The notes beneath the pieces are model-generated. The model was not told where the DNA came from and ran no database searches. It saw only the letters and a list, made by a program, of their open reading frames with translations. The translations under genes were made by a program, and so were the position numbers. From assembly GCF_002575655.3 (NCBI RefSeq), contig NC_053040.3, positions 154,195,148-154,259,147 on the forward strand: a DNA stretch of 64,000 nucleotides. Reading direction: 5' to 3'. Source of the stretch: Aegilops tauschii subsp. strangulata (Eukaryota > Streptophyta > Magnoliopsida > Poales > Poaceae). Shown here piece by piece: positions 47,804 through 59,086 of the stretch; the stretch's first letter is position 1; every line of letters starts with the position of its first letter.

Positions 47804-48597
47804 TTAGTCTACTTCATTAATGTCTAAGTGGGCTGGCCTTGCGGACGCCGGTGCTTCGCCACGGTTCTCACCGTCGAGATTTGCTGGCTGAGGCTGAGGG
47901 GCTGCAGGGTCGGGGAAATGGTGATGACCATCGCGGGGGTTGTTGGCCACAATCCCGTTGGAATGGGTTCCCAAAAGGCGACGAAGCGCTTCTGGGGTCA
48001 CCAAAGCACTCTGGTTGAGGGCTGGCGCGGACCTCAAAGGATCGATCGGGTGTCCGAACAGCACGACTGGGTTGTCGGCGTCGGGCTCCGCTTCTCTTCT
48101 CGCCGGGGCTCGGCGAACCAGTTCTCCACGAGCTGCGATCAGATCAAGGGTGACCTGATCGAACAGTTGCTCTAGTGCGCTTAGATAGCGCACCAGATGT
48201 AACAGCGCAGGATCTGCCTCGTGGTCTCCGTTGGCAACCTGGGGCGGCCTACCATACCCGTCACGACTGGGGTAGTAGTAGAACGAGCGACAGTTAACTC
48301 TGGGCGACAAGTGCCGGAGTTGAACTATAGCTTCTCGGGCTGCCAGTTGGATGGCTTGTGGCTCAAAGCAAGTTGTCCTTCCAGTGAACCTGTAGGGCGT
48401 TCTGGCGACAGACCCCTACCGTAGATGTGCACAGTGGCCCAGTACTGACGGCTCTCACCGTACATGGGTCCTTGGTACACAACATACTCAGGAGGCTCTT
48501 CTAACGCATAGGCACGGCGGGTGAGGTTTGCGAGCACGGTCACAAAACCTCCAAGGTTGGTCGCTGTGGTCTCATTGTGAACAATGGGACCAGGCAT
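47804..48597 (-). pseudogene. LARD-like ORF A, frameshifted (right copy)
   Basis: ATG at 48597 with the same 262-codon span and the same one-base break, here near 48404. The predicted peptides on both sides of the break are identical to the left copy. TATA box at 48656-48663. Confidence 0.6.
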
Positions 48598-48655
48598 CGT
48601 GGCTTGGTTTGGGGGAAAGAGGCTGTGCTGTGCTGTGTTTGAGGCTAGCGTGCCC

Positions 48656-48663
48656 TTTTTATA
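48656..48663 (-). promoter_or_regulatory. TATA box of ORF A, right copy
   Basis: CTATAAAAAGG on the minus strand, 66 bp before the ATG at 48597. Confidence 0.6.
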
Positions 48664-48900
48664 GGGAAAGGGGACGGAGTCTTCCTCCGCACGCTTGCGA
48701 TAGAGACTGGTTGGGTGTCGGTCACTGGCGCGTGATCGACGGGCTAGGCTGATAGGTTGGGCACCGTCCGCCGCAAGGCGTCGGGTCACTGTGGGGCTAT
48801 CTTACGCGAGAAGCTTGGCCGGGACTAGGTTAAGGTCTGATGGTTTGGTTAACCTAGGTTTATTGACCTGGCTAAGATAGGATTAGCCAATGGTCAGCCT

Positions 48901-48913
48901 GGCTCTGATACCA
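48901..48913 (-). other. primer-binding site, right unit
   Basis: TGGTATCAGAGCC on the minus strand, four bases from LTR 3, identical to the left unit. Confidence 0.9.
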
Positions 48914-48917
48914 AGTC

Positions 48918-49269
48918 TGTCATGTCCGGATTTTTGAGATAATAGTTTCCCAAAAAAGGCCTTTGTGCCCACCAGCCCCAGGATTACTGTTAGCTGATGA
49001 GGCACCAACTTGATACAAGAATTCCAAGCAGGGTACAACAATATGTAGTACAAGACCATTGAGGCCTAGGAGTACAACACTGGGTTTCTAATGATAGAGG
49101 GCGGAAGCGGTTGGATACATCTGCGTCTATGGGACTCCATTTCCCACAAGAACAGCTGACCAGGATAACTCCTATCTTCACGAGGCTGCAAATGCCAACA
49201 CGTAGGTTCCGAGGTTGTCACCGCGATGCTTATCTCCCAGCAAGGAATCTGGCCAAGACAATAGCCAGG
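48918..49269 (-). repeat. LTR 3 of the LARD-like array, truncated
   Basis: Only the last ~352 bp of this LTR (in element orientation) remain. It is identical over that length to LTR 2, then breaks at ATAGCCAGG into unrelated Gypsy sequence. The join carries GCAAACATGCGG twice in a row (49269-49292). Confidence 0.88.
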
Positions 49270-50039
49270 CAAACATGCGGGCAAACATGCGGGCAGCACT
49301 CCCCGTGGCAAGGGAGCTGCTGCGGTGCCGGCTGATGGAGAGCGGCCGGGACGCGCTGCTGGAAGGCGTTGCTGAGCTGTTGGACGCGGCGGCCTCGGGA
49401 GCGCCGCCTTTCTGCTATCGACTCCCTTCTCAGGCCGTTACGGGGTCTCCTAGCGGGCCTCGCCGCAACCACGCCCCGTCGTGCGCGCATGGGGGCTTCG
49501 TCAACACCAGCGCGGCCGGCGGCGCCGGGGGCTCCGCCGCCCCCATACCGCCACCGACAAGCACGGGCACAAGCGTCGCCACCCATGGTCCCGGCGAGAT
49601 GCCACGCTACTATCCTCAGGACGCCACGCTGGGCCGTGCAACATGGAGTGTCGGGCACTACGGCGAGGTGTTCGGGGTAACAACCCCGGAAGCCTACGTG
49701 CCCCGCATGACGGACCAGGAGTACACACCAGAGGATGACCCCGGCTCGTTCGTTGGAGAAGATTGGGAAGAAGGAGCGCTAGGAGTCGAAGCCTTCCAGG
49801 AGCCGTCGGGGAACCACCACGACCGCGTGTGCAACGACCACTACAGGGTACCCCTAATCCCTCAGGAGCAAGCTTACGCTAACCATGAGTCGCAAGAGGA
49901 ACAGATCACCACAACGGCTGGCGGCCCCAGCTCGGCGGCCTCCCTGCCAACAGGGGGGTCACGTTGGGGGCTGCAGGAGAGGGCTCGGGAGCCAGGCCCC
50001 TCCCCACGGCGCGCGAAGCCAGGGGACACCCGAAGGTAG
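49270..50039 (+). pseudogene. gag-like N-terminal ORF (partial)
   Basis: An open frame enters from the truncated LTR and continues VARELLRCRLMESGRDALLEG and VAELLDAAASG, a short helical pattern like the gag segment at 11469-11110, then a Pro/Ala-rich linker, YYPQDATLGRATWSVGHYGE and an acidic region, ending at 50039. No capsid or knuckle follows. Assignment to gag rests on position and on that short similarity only, and the true start is lost. Confidence 0.4.
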
Positions 50040-50947
50040 GCCCTCTGCCGGGGAGGCTTCGACGACCCTTCCCCCGGCAGAGGACCTGTGGTCGCCGAGG
50101 GCACCGCTGGCGTCCCCTTTCCCCCCTTTGTGTCATCCAGGTTGCTGGTCGGCTCAAAGGTGGTCGAGGGTGGCGCAAGGCGGGGCCCTCGTCTGGCGAT
50201 ATGAAGCAAGGCCGGTACCTGTGAAGAAGGCCCAGTGCCTGTGAAGCTCGCCGCCCGTGACACTCTCACGTAATAAGGAGTTGGGGTTGTACACGCCCCG
50301 GGGTCTCAAGGGTGCCGGCCTCAGGCCCTGGGGCTCCCTCCCACGCCTAGTGGCAGCACTTAGCTCCGCGCTGGTGAGAAGACTTGAAGACCAGAAGACT
50401 AGACTAGGTGCCGGACGCGGCCATTTGCTTTGGATCTCTCTTTCTGTAGCTTTGCTTTTTGGATCTGGATTTAAGTTGAAGCCGAGTTTTTTGTCGATGT
50501 GCGCGGGGGGTGCCTCTTCTCGTTCGAACAGTTTCTTGCTTTCTGGATTTCGTTCAGTCTGAGACTCATGTCCGTCGCCTTCCCCTCACGAGCCCCTCAC
50601 GGGCGGGACTGCGCGAAGCACACGCGTGCCGAGCGCGCGCTAACGCTGCAACTGGCGCTTGCCTCTTGCGGGCCCCCTTCTGACAGGTCAACAGGCTCCG
50701 CAGGATTCTCAGAAACTCGTAGCCTCGTGACCCAGCTCGAGGCTAGCGCTGACTAAGGTAAACCACGACAAGGAACTCACCCCCGGACTCATGAGTCCAT
50801 GAGGGCACAGATTCAATACCGCATAAGAAAGTAAAGGTTGCAACCTGCTTACATGAGGGGCTCCCCGTCTTAAAATGCTCTTACAAGTTTTCCAAGGGCC
50901 ACGCCCGAGTTTTTGCCTACAGGGTAAAACGACAGGGGGACATGGGA
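50040..50947. other. non-coding interval of the Gypsy remnant
   Basis: No gene was recognised on either strand. CCCCCGGCAGAGGACC and GCCGGGG-type GC-rich words occur near 50050-50090. The right part, next to the antisense gene's stop, is probably that gene's 3' untranslated region. Confidence 0.5.
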
Positions 50948-53900
50948 TCAACCAGATATGTCACTCTCTACATCGCCCTCGGACGCGTCACTCGCGTCGT
51001 CGTCGTCTTCGCCGGCACCATCGCCACCTTCGGCGACGCCTCCGTCGCCGTCATCAACCACGTCGCCTTCGTCTGCGGCGACCACCACCACGTCGTCATA
51101 AGTGGCAAAGGCTCTGACCAGCGCGTCCATGTTGTCCTCCACCCACCGCGCCAGTTCGCCCCGGACGGCCTGCGGTACGGGAGCAATGGCGGCGTCAAAG
51201 TCGAAGTCGGGGAAAGTTTTCCTGAGGTGGCTGAAGACGCGGGAGAACGCGCGCCCGAGCAGGCCCCGACTTCTCTCCTCCACGAGCCGGCGAGCCCTGT
51301 CGGACCGAGCTTCCAGGCGCGTCACCACGTCGGTGAAGAAGGTCAGGTGGCTGGCATAGTCGTTCGAGTGGGGGGCAGGAGCATTCTCGTCGCAGATGTA
51401 GCCCAGGGCGGTGTTGGCCCTTTTCCGGAGATCTTGAAGCATAGGAGCATGCTCGCGCTCCAGCGTCCGACATTGGAGCACTTCCTCCTTGTTTTGCCGT
51501 GAGACGGCCTTGGCGTCATCAACCCGCTTCCGGAGAGAAAGCAGCTCGGCGCGGGCGGAGGCCAAGTCCGCCTGCGCCGTGACTAGGGCAGCAGCCGTGG
51601 CCTCCGCACGCCTCTCAGCATCGTCCAACCTGGGCCTGAGGGCAGCAGCCCTGCCCGCACCCTCCGTACCTGCAAGCTTCAGCTTCAAGTCATACCTTCC
51701 CTCCAGTTCTGCGCGAACCTCGGCCACCCGACGGTCCACCTCCTCTTGGACCCTAGCCTCGCGAACCCCGACGGCATCTTCTGCTTGGGTGACTTCGCGC
51801 TCCCTCGTCTCCAATTGTTCAAGTTCGAGGCTGCGCTGCATGGCCTCCAGCGCCAACGCCGCCGCGCGCTTTCAGACCTCTTCCTCCTCGACAGGCGCCC
51901 CCCTCAGCGACGCAAGGGCGGCTCTGCGCACCTCCACCTGCTGCTCTAGGGACGCACTCCAGGCGTGGAGCTCCCATGCGTGCTTCTCTGCGGCCTCGCG
52001 AAGGCGGTCGGCCTCATGAGCCTCCTCCAAGGCTCGGGAGCAAGCCTCGCGGGAAACCTTAAGAGACGCTTTAGCCTTCGCGTTGTCAAGATCACGCTGG
52101 TAGCGGCCGAGGTTGATAGCCACCCTTAGCTTGCGCCGTTCCTCCGCCAATCGGAGACCTTCAGCCTCAAGGCGCGAGTCGAGACCCGCGAGCTCTTCAC
52201 CAAGTCGGCTCATTGCGCCCATTGCCTCCTAGAAGAGCTCATGACGAACGACGCTCCGCCCGCGCTCGAGCTCGAACGCTCGGTTCACCTCGTCCTCCGC
52301 CTCGGGGGCTGCGGGCGGGGCGCCAAGCGGCGCACCACGTCTCGGCAGGGGGCTGGGGGCTGGCGCTGCACCTGACGTCAACCAGTCCTCGCGAGGAGCC
52401 CGAGCCAATCGGGGCTCACTGCTTGAAGAGGAACCAAAGACCGGAGCCAACCAGCTACTGTCCATGACCAAAGGAGGGGTCTTGGGCACGCCCGCCAAGC
52501 TCCACACCAAACCGTGGGGGAGGGGCAACAAAGCCACAGGCTCAGCGCGCCTCGAAGGAAGAAACGCTCCCTCAACCAACCCTGCTCCAGGAGCGGCAGG
52601 CGGACCAGGAACGCTTGAGGACGATGGGGGAGTCGAGGAAGGGGGAGGCCGCTCCTCAGGAGACATAACAGCTTCAACGGGAGGAGCCCTGAAGGATTGA
52701 CATCAGGATAAGAAGACTGCACGCAAGAAGCCATGACAATAAGATACTTACGCCTCAATGGCGATGTACTTCCATCACTTCAACGGCCCGAAGATATTGC
52801 TACCGCTAGGGGATCCTTTCCTCTTGCGAAGCTCCTCGAAGTCCACACAAAGACGACCGCAGCGCTGGACGTGACGGCCGGTGCGCAGCGGGGCCGAAGA
52901 AGACCTGGGGAGGACAGCTTCAGGGGTGCCCGGTTGCGGCGAACAGCCGGGCGCCGTCTCACCAGAACCTCCCGAGGCTCCTGGAGCCTTGGCCTCGGGA
53001 GCCGCATGCCACGTCTCCTCAGTGACTGACGCCTCAGGAGAGGGGTCGCAAGCCCCCGAAGACGACGCCCCAGGATCACCACTCAGCATATGCTCCACAG
53101 CGCTCGAGCCACAGGCCCCCGTCGGAGCTCGCCCTCCTGCACCTTCACCTGGGGCGAGCTCGGCACTGGCGGCGAGGAAGGAAACCACGTCGACGGGGTT
53201 CTCGCGGGACCCCACCAGGCCGAGTGGGCGCAGACCCCACTCATCGAAGGGAGGCATGCTCTCTACAAATTCATTCTTGTTCTTGCAGCGTACAGCAGGC
53301 AATTCTTCCCAGGCAGTTCGGCCGGCAAAGGGACGCCCGTCAGGACCTTGAGCACTGTTTGCCGCGTCCCGAGAGGGAGCCCAGACTCCTGAAACCTCAT
53401 GTGGTCCTGACTCTTGAGCAAGGTCCACATCGGGCGGGAGTGGCGCTGAAGCGGAGCAACCCGGCGTTTGATGAATTCCTTCACCACCATAGGCGCGGTC
53501 ATGCCTCGCTCCTTCAGCTTCCCCAACCTGAACCAGACGGGAGTGAGTCAGGGGCTCGTGAGCTTCTGATGGCCCCAGCCGGAGTTTGGAATAGCAGGCC
53601 CCACCGGAGCTTGGAGCAGGGGGCTGAGCACGCCGGCGTCAACAAACACCCATCATGTACGGAACTCGCTCATGGATGAAGGAAGTTCGAAATAAATCCC
53701 CGCGCCCACAGTCGCGGCCACGGCCTGGAAGCTCGTGCACCCCGAGCATTGCTGAGGGTCGATCAGATGCAATGAGAAGAAATGGCGGAAGAGGGCCATA
53801 GAAGGGGCAACGCCCACCATGGCTTCGCACACGAAGGCAAAGACGGCGAGAAGAGTCACTGATTGAGGGTCAAGGTGCAACATGTGGATCTGATAGTGCT

Positions 53901-54181
53901 GGAGCACCGCGTTGAAGAAGGCGGAGAAGGGAGGAATCAGGCCAGCCCAGAGGGCATCTATGAAGATTGGGATTTCAGTGGCCACCCGTGCCATGCGAGT
54001 GCGAGACGCAGGCCAAGCCACCGTCTCTCCACACTCGTAGAAGCTGGAAGCAAGCATCGGACGCACCTTGTCCATGGCCTCGTCGTTGAGCACTCGGGAT
54101 CGACCTAGCGCCGGCTCGACGGCCGGAGGAGCGCTTAGAGGTGAAGGGCTTCTTTCCCTTATCTGCTTGTTTCGACGACAT
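50948..54181 (-). pseudogene. antisense gene of the PF04195 ('putative gypsy type transposon') kind
   Basis: ATG at 54181 starts MSSKQADKGKKPF. After a shift near 54140 the conserved domain follows: EAMDKVRPMLASSFYECGE, PIFIDALWAGLIPPFSAFFN, HYQIHMLHLDPQSVTLLAVF, FRHFFSLHLIDPQQCSGC. Then come VKEFIKRRVAPLQRHSRPMW, NEFVESMPPFDEWGLRPLG, a low-complexity Pro/Ser linker and a long coiled coil (52222-51150, many Glu/Arg/Ala heptads) with an acidic tail ending SDISG. A good splice donor (GTAAGTA) stands at 52751. Frame changes and at least four stops (two CGA-to-TGA-like near 53658 and 53565, TAG near 52226, TGA near 51870) make it non-functional. It lies opposite the element's own transcription; role unknown. 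Confidence 0.72.
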
Positions 54182-54420
54182 GGCGATGAAGCAGGTGGAG
54201 GGCGGGTCAGATTGGAGAAGAGAAACAAAGTCTTGAGGAAGCAGGAAGATTGGGGAAGCGAGGCGTAGACAACGGAGGTAAAACTGTGTAGGTTGCGGGG
54301 GCGCATAGCCAGGCGGATTCAAAGGCTCCGTGGGGAAGCGGAGACGCCCACGTCCAATCAACCGCCACGCGTCAACCGAGGCCGCAGGCTTTGGGGGCCC
54401 GCGGTGCTCCGTACTTGACC

Positions 54421-54443
54421 CTTGGCTTCGCCGCGAAGCCAAG
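54421..54443. other. perfect hairpin upstream of the 3' LTR
   Basis: CTTGGCTTCG and its exact reverse complement CGAAGCCAAG form a 10-bp stem around a 3-base loop, ending 29 bp before the LTR and just before the polypurine tract. It could pause transcription or reverse transcription; no function is shown. Confidence 0.6.
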
Positions 54444-54472
54444 CCCGAGCGCACCTTGGGCCCGGGGGCTAC

Positions 54473-54981
54473 TGTCGGCGTTCTGGGAACGGGGGTCCCC
54501 AGACTTGCCTGCCCGCGGCCCACGGCGTGGCTAAGTCAGCGGGCCGTACGGCCCATCTTCATCAACGAGGCATCCAAGACCCTCGCGAGGGGCCAAGCCT
54601 CGCGAGGCGGACGACGCAAGACCTCCTCAGGAGTGGCCTGGCCAGGCAAGCTCACGAGGAGCGGAGATATCAAGGCGGGGCAAACCTCACAAGGCTCTCG
54701 TGACGTGAGCTATGACGATCGAGACCAGGCGGGCGCCAGAGTGCAGCGTCCTTGTTTCCTCTTTGGTGCTAAGGAGGCCAGCGCAGGCGAGGAGTACCGA
54801 GGCATCACACAAAGGTTTCCTTATCGGTGCAACGAGACCAAGACCAGAAGGACGGGAGGACGGAGGTCACCGTGGAGCCCAAGACGGCGTCACCACCAGA
54901 GCCTTTGCAGGCGAAGACCACTTTTGTCAGGATAGCTTGTACTAGCTGCCCCCCTTCAAATTTGCCCGCCGTTGTTGGCTC
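54473..54981 (+). repeat. 3' LTR of the Gypsy remnant, left piece
   Basis: TGTCGGCGTTCTGGGAACGG begins directly after the polypurine tract. The piece ends with GGCTC, the target duplication of the nested solo LTR. The LTR resumes at 59087; the two pieces sum to about 892 bp. Confidence 0.85.
54977..54981. repeat. target-site duplication of the nested solo LTR
   Basis: GGCTC here and at 59082-59086 flank the TGTGACATCC and TCGTGACA termini exactly. Confidence 0.92.
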
Positions 54982-57263
54982 TGTGACATCCAAGTTTTTA
55001 TTTGGATTTTTTTTTCAAAAAGATTTTTATTTGACTTGAGGGGAGTGATTTAAATTTTTCTTCAAGAGAACTCTCCCTCTCATATACTTTTCTTTATGGC
55101 AAAAGTTTGTTTGGATTCACCCAAGATCTACCTTTGGTCTTGGAGGTCCTTGCTTTTCACTTGGACCCAAGACAAAATGTTTTTCATTTGGGAAAATGAC
55201 TTTTGAAAATCTTCTTGAAATTTGCACTATGGCTTTTGGAAAACTCCTTTGCCACTTTCAACAAATTCCTCCTTGCCATGGCCCTAGTGCAAATGCTCTC
55301 TCCTAACCCTTCCCTCACCTTTGGATCATGTTTTACACCAAATCCAACAAGTTGAACCTCCCCATATGATTATTTCCATTCAAATTCTATTCAAATAAAT
55401 TTCTGCCTTCTTTTCTAGCACTTGGAGATTTACAAAGGAACTCCACTTTCTGTCTTGATTTTTGCCACCAAACCTTTTTCCCCTCCTAGTCCTTTGAACC
55501 CTCAACCTAGAACCATGAAGATCCACTGGTCTTCAGTTCAAAATTTTCAAACTACACCTGCTGCAAGTTTGGACCAGATTTGACAAATTTGGTGAAATTC
55601 ATTCAAAACCTTCTCCAAAAATTCCAAGTAAAATCAGGCAGCCCCTGGGTGCTTTGAGTGGTCATCTCACCAAGTTACAGCTCCAGAAAAATTTATCTCA
55701 TAGCCAAAACCTTCTGTCGAACACCTGCAGTGCACTGTCTTTGTCACATTCAGAAAGTTCAGAGATTCAGTCAGTGGCTGCTGTCGTTTTCTTCAGAAGC
55801 GGACGTCGATCTCGCCAGTGCCACCGCGTCGCCTTGCTCCTCGTCCCCGCCTTCTTGTTCCTGCACCGCACGAACGCCTGGTGCCTTGCGGGCGTCGGCG
55901 ACGAGCAGCAGAAGGTGCGCCGCCCCGTGACCGACGCCGGCGGCGGCTTTGCGGACGCCAGCGGGAGACACGGCGCCGACGATGCCACCCAGCGCCGCCC
56001 AAACCACCGGAGCTCGCCGCGTGGCCTTCCACTCCCCCGAATGCGCTGCCGCTCTCGTCGTGAACCGCAGGGCGCGGAGCGCGCTCTCTGCCGCCGTTGA
56101 GCCCGTGCGGTCACCTCACCGTGGACCGACGCCATTACGCCAAGACCGTCTCCGTTTAGCTGTAAAACGGCTCCAGTAACCTCCACTGATGCTGCCTGGC
56201 CGCTCAAACCACCTGCCCATCCACTGCTCCGCCGTAATCGCTTGCCGGAGATTCTCCGTTCACGGCCACCCCGTCGATCTGCCTATAAATAGAGGCCCCG
56301 AGCTTCAACTCGAGCACCCACCAGCCCTGCACTCCCCCTAGAGCACGCCTAGCCACTGGAAGAGCCCCGAGGAGGTCTCCTTTCTCGACTCCGGCCGCCG
56401 CGACCCGCCACGGGATCCAGCCCGATTCGCCCCCGTGTGTGCTCCTCCGCCTCCATTCTCTTGCCAGTAGCTTCACCTTGCATCACTCGTTCTGACCCGC
56501 GCCTCAATTCGTAGTTTGCAGCCCTCCACCGGAGTTCCCCATCCTCACCCGAGCCGCCGTCCGCCGGAGATAGTGTCGCCGTCGACGTGGTGCTCCCCGT
56601 TGGACGAGTCCACCACCCACTGACGCGGAAGAAGACGCTGAAGCTCTTGGTACCCTCCGTTTCTCCTAACTCGCCGTGGTTCGACGCCGGCGTCCACCGC
56701 AGTCTTCGGGCGCCGGCGAGCTTTTCAAACCTGACATGTGGACCCCGCGTGTCAGCCTCTGTTCTTTTATTCGCGAACCGTTTTCTGTTGGCGCCTTCGG
56801 GCAAAATACGTCTTCTCCTTTGCGCTTGCGCATTCCCAGCCGAAGCGTTTTTTGTTTTCTCAGTTAAAACCCTGGAACTTTTTTGTTTCATTACAGATAA
56901 GTCCCTGGACAAAAACCTTTATAACTTTTTAATAAAAAGGTATTTTTGAGTGTTTCTTTTTCTGACAATCTTCAAATTTTGTCTAGTTTTTTATGGGATT
57001 TATTTGAAAAATATTTGGAAAAGTTTCTGTGTCTGTGTTGGTTTTCACGTTAGTACCCGTTTCGTGATTGCCGTAGGTTCCGGAAGAGGTGACGGAGCCG
57101 CGAACTTCGCCGAGCTAGACTCCGACTTCTCCGAACCAGGAAAGCATGTTTTGAACATTTGATATGATTCGTGTTTGCATGTTTGCGTGAAAGTTTGTGC
57201 GTGGCATATGAGTGTCGGTAAATACCTCGTTGCTTGTAAGGCAACTACCCGGTTGTCCCAAAG

Positions 57264-57575
57264 TCAGGATGACCTCTGATGAGAGGTGGCCCAGTTCATG
57301 TGGTGACATGAAGGGCAGTAAGGTGGTACTGCTGTAGCATACCAGCCTTGCGTCATCTGACTTTCCCTGACGTTAACGTGGTTGGAGCCACGTTATCATT
57401 CTTTTCCCGCATGTTCCAAAGTTGCGATGACCTCTGATGAGAGGTGGCCTAATCATGTGGTGACATGAAGGGCAGCAAGGTGGTACTGTTGTAGCATACC
57501 AGCCTTGCGTCATCCGACTTTTCCGATGTTAACGTGGTTGGAGCCACGTTACCGCTCTTTTCCCCTTCCGTGCTA
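57264..57575 (+). repeat. two-copy 158-bp tandem repeat in the solo LTR
   Basis: GATGACCTCTGATGAGAGG starts each unit (near 57268 and 57426), followed by GTGACATGAAGGGCAG and GCATACCAGCCTTGCGTCAT, and closing with ACGTGGTTGGAGCCACGTTA, itself an inverted repeat. Copies are about 93-95% alike by eye. Confidence 0.8.
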
Positions 57576-58271
57576 CCACATGTCTCATTGCCAGGATGCG
57601 GTTTAGTAAGTTGGTAACCTCTTTCCGTGTACACACCAAACAGAGAGGCCGGGATGATGGTACCTTGGCCCAGGATTAAAGCCAGTCATCCGGTCAGGGG
57701 GCATGGGTGTTTCCGGTTGGGACCGAGAGGGGGGGCACCCCCTTAAAGCGCGCGTATAGAAATTTGATCCCATGCTACGCGAGGTTGTAGCCTCCCCGTC
57801 TCAAGGTTTTTCTTGAACATCGCCGAGGGTGATCCCTGGCTTCGGATGGTTGAATTGGGTGTGTACTGGTTAGACGTGTTTCTTCCAAAATACCGTAGAC
57901 GGAACTAGTCCCCGTGACTACTGAAATCCGTTGGCTGTGGTTAAGTACAAACTCTGCAGAGTCAATTCTTTCCAAATCATCGTATCCATGATCAAGTAGT
58001 GTAAACATTATATCCATATCTATCCGTGTGAAAAACTTGTCCCCGGTGAACAAGCTCAAGTGGTAAATTCAGATTTATTGTTATTCATGTGGATGGACTA
58101 ACTTTATATTTGTCTCATGCTTGTGATAAATTATGTTCCCGAGCTATTGTATTATTGAGCTACAATATAAGCCCTTTATGTGATGTCGCTCAGACGTCCG
58201 ACTGCGGCATGCATTGTCTTTATTTTCTGTTATAAGCCCTTTATGTGGTGTCGCCCCGACGCCCGACTGTG

Positions 58272-58500
58272 GCATTATTATTCTGCATTTTCCTCTCGAG
58301 GAGTCTTTCAGACACTCGTTTGGCACCTGTATTATTATTCCGCATTTTCCGCTCGAGGAGTCTTTCGGACACTCGTTTGGCACCCGCATTATTATTCTGC
58401 ATTTTCCTCTCGAGGAGTCTTTCAGACACTCGTTTGGCACCAGTATTACTATTCTGCAGTTTCCGCTCGAGGCGTCATTCAGACCCTCGCTTGGCACCCA
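58272..58500 (+). repeat. four-copy 57-bp tandem repeat in the solo LTR
   Basis: Each unit contains TTCTGCATTTTCC, CTCGAGGAGTCTTTCAGAC and ACTCGTTTGGCACC with small changes (last copy CTCGCTTGGCACC). Spacing is 57 bp. The LARD-like LTRs at 34330-34440 and 41884-41994 carry the same unit only twice, in inverse orientation. Confidence 0.88.
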
Positions 58501-59086
58501 GTATTTATTATCTCTATGTCTGATCGCACTGGTTAACTTGTTCATATGATTCATGTTTACATTTGTTATACCTTATGTCCGAACTGTCTTGCGAGTACTT
58601 TCATAGTACTCACCTGGCTTGTTGATTTGGCCAGATATTGACGAAGGCGATCTCTTGGATGAAGAGTTTGATAGCGCGTCCGACGCCTAGAGGAGTCCTA
58701 GTCAGTCCTGCGCGATCCCGGATATTGGTCACTTGTATTGTATACGCTTCCGCCACCCACTATAAGTCTTCTCGAGCCTCACTCCGACGCTCGATGAGTT
58801 GTAGTCTTCTGGAATCATATCACTCGCTTCGCGGTGATATTTCCACCACCGTTATTATCGTGAGTTAGTAGCTGCCACCCTATCTGCCGTATTGTTTTAG
58901 CGGCGTGCATGTAATAAATTGTTGGGAAGTCTCTACTCAACCTTGTATTATATTTAGTACTCCTGGTATTTTTCTTCTGTGACCAAGATATTGTCTACCA
59001 GTGAGAAGGAATTCTTCCTCGCTGGTCCGAAAATGGGATTGGTCTCTCAATAATTATTTTATTGAAAAACCGGTCGTGACAGGCTC

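Larger units (their letters stand above)
33807..49269 (-). mobile_element. tandem LARD-like retrotransposon array (LTR-int-LTR-int-LTR)
   Basis: Three LTRs (33807-37975, 41364-45529, 48918-49269 truncated) enclose two nearly identical 3,388-bp internal domains (37976-41363, 45530-48917); the repeat period is 7,554 bp. On the minus strand each LTR starts TGTGACACCCC and ends CCGGAC(A/G)TGACA. TGGTATCAGAGCC, complementary to initiator tRNA-Met, lies 4 nt inside each 5' LTR edge, and AAGGGGGGTAGTG precedes each 3' LTR. No gag or pol is visible. Long LTRs around a short, non-standard internal domain match the LARD (large retrotransposon derivative) class known from Triticeae. Left flank candidate for a target duplication is GGATC (33802-33806); the right end is lost. 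Confidence 0.9.
54982..59081 (+). mobile_element. nested solo LTR, relative of the LARD-like family
   Basis: A 4,100-bp LTR from TGTGACATCCAAG to CCGGTCGTGACA, the same terminal pattern as the LARD-like LTRs but in plus orientation and only partly similar. Shared segments include the 57-bp unit, the GTGTCGC(C/T)C(A/C)GACG(C/T)CCGACTG segment and the GATCCCATGCTACG...GAGGTTGTAGCC segment. A TATA box (TATAAATAG) is at 56285-56293. There is no internal domain, and the GGCTC duplication is perfect, so it is a recombination-derived solo LTR. The GC-rich ORFs around 55767-56912 look incidental. Confidence 0.9.

Noticed and set aside
33807..49269. Reading the LARD-like ORFs as antisense genes
   Set aside because: First impression from the plus-strand LTR order. 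The TGGTATCAGAGCC primer site and polypurine tract show that the element itself lies on the minus strand, so the ORFs are sense.
53863..54935. Plus-strand ORFs opposite the antisense gene and in the LTR start
   Set aside because: Shadows of the PF04195-like gene and of GC-rich LTR sequence; no domain.
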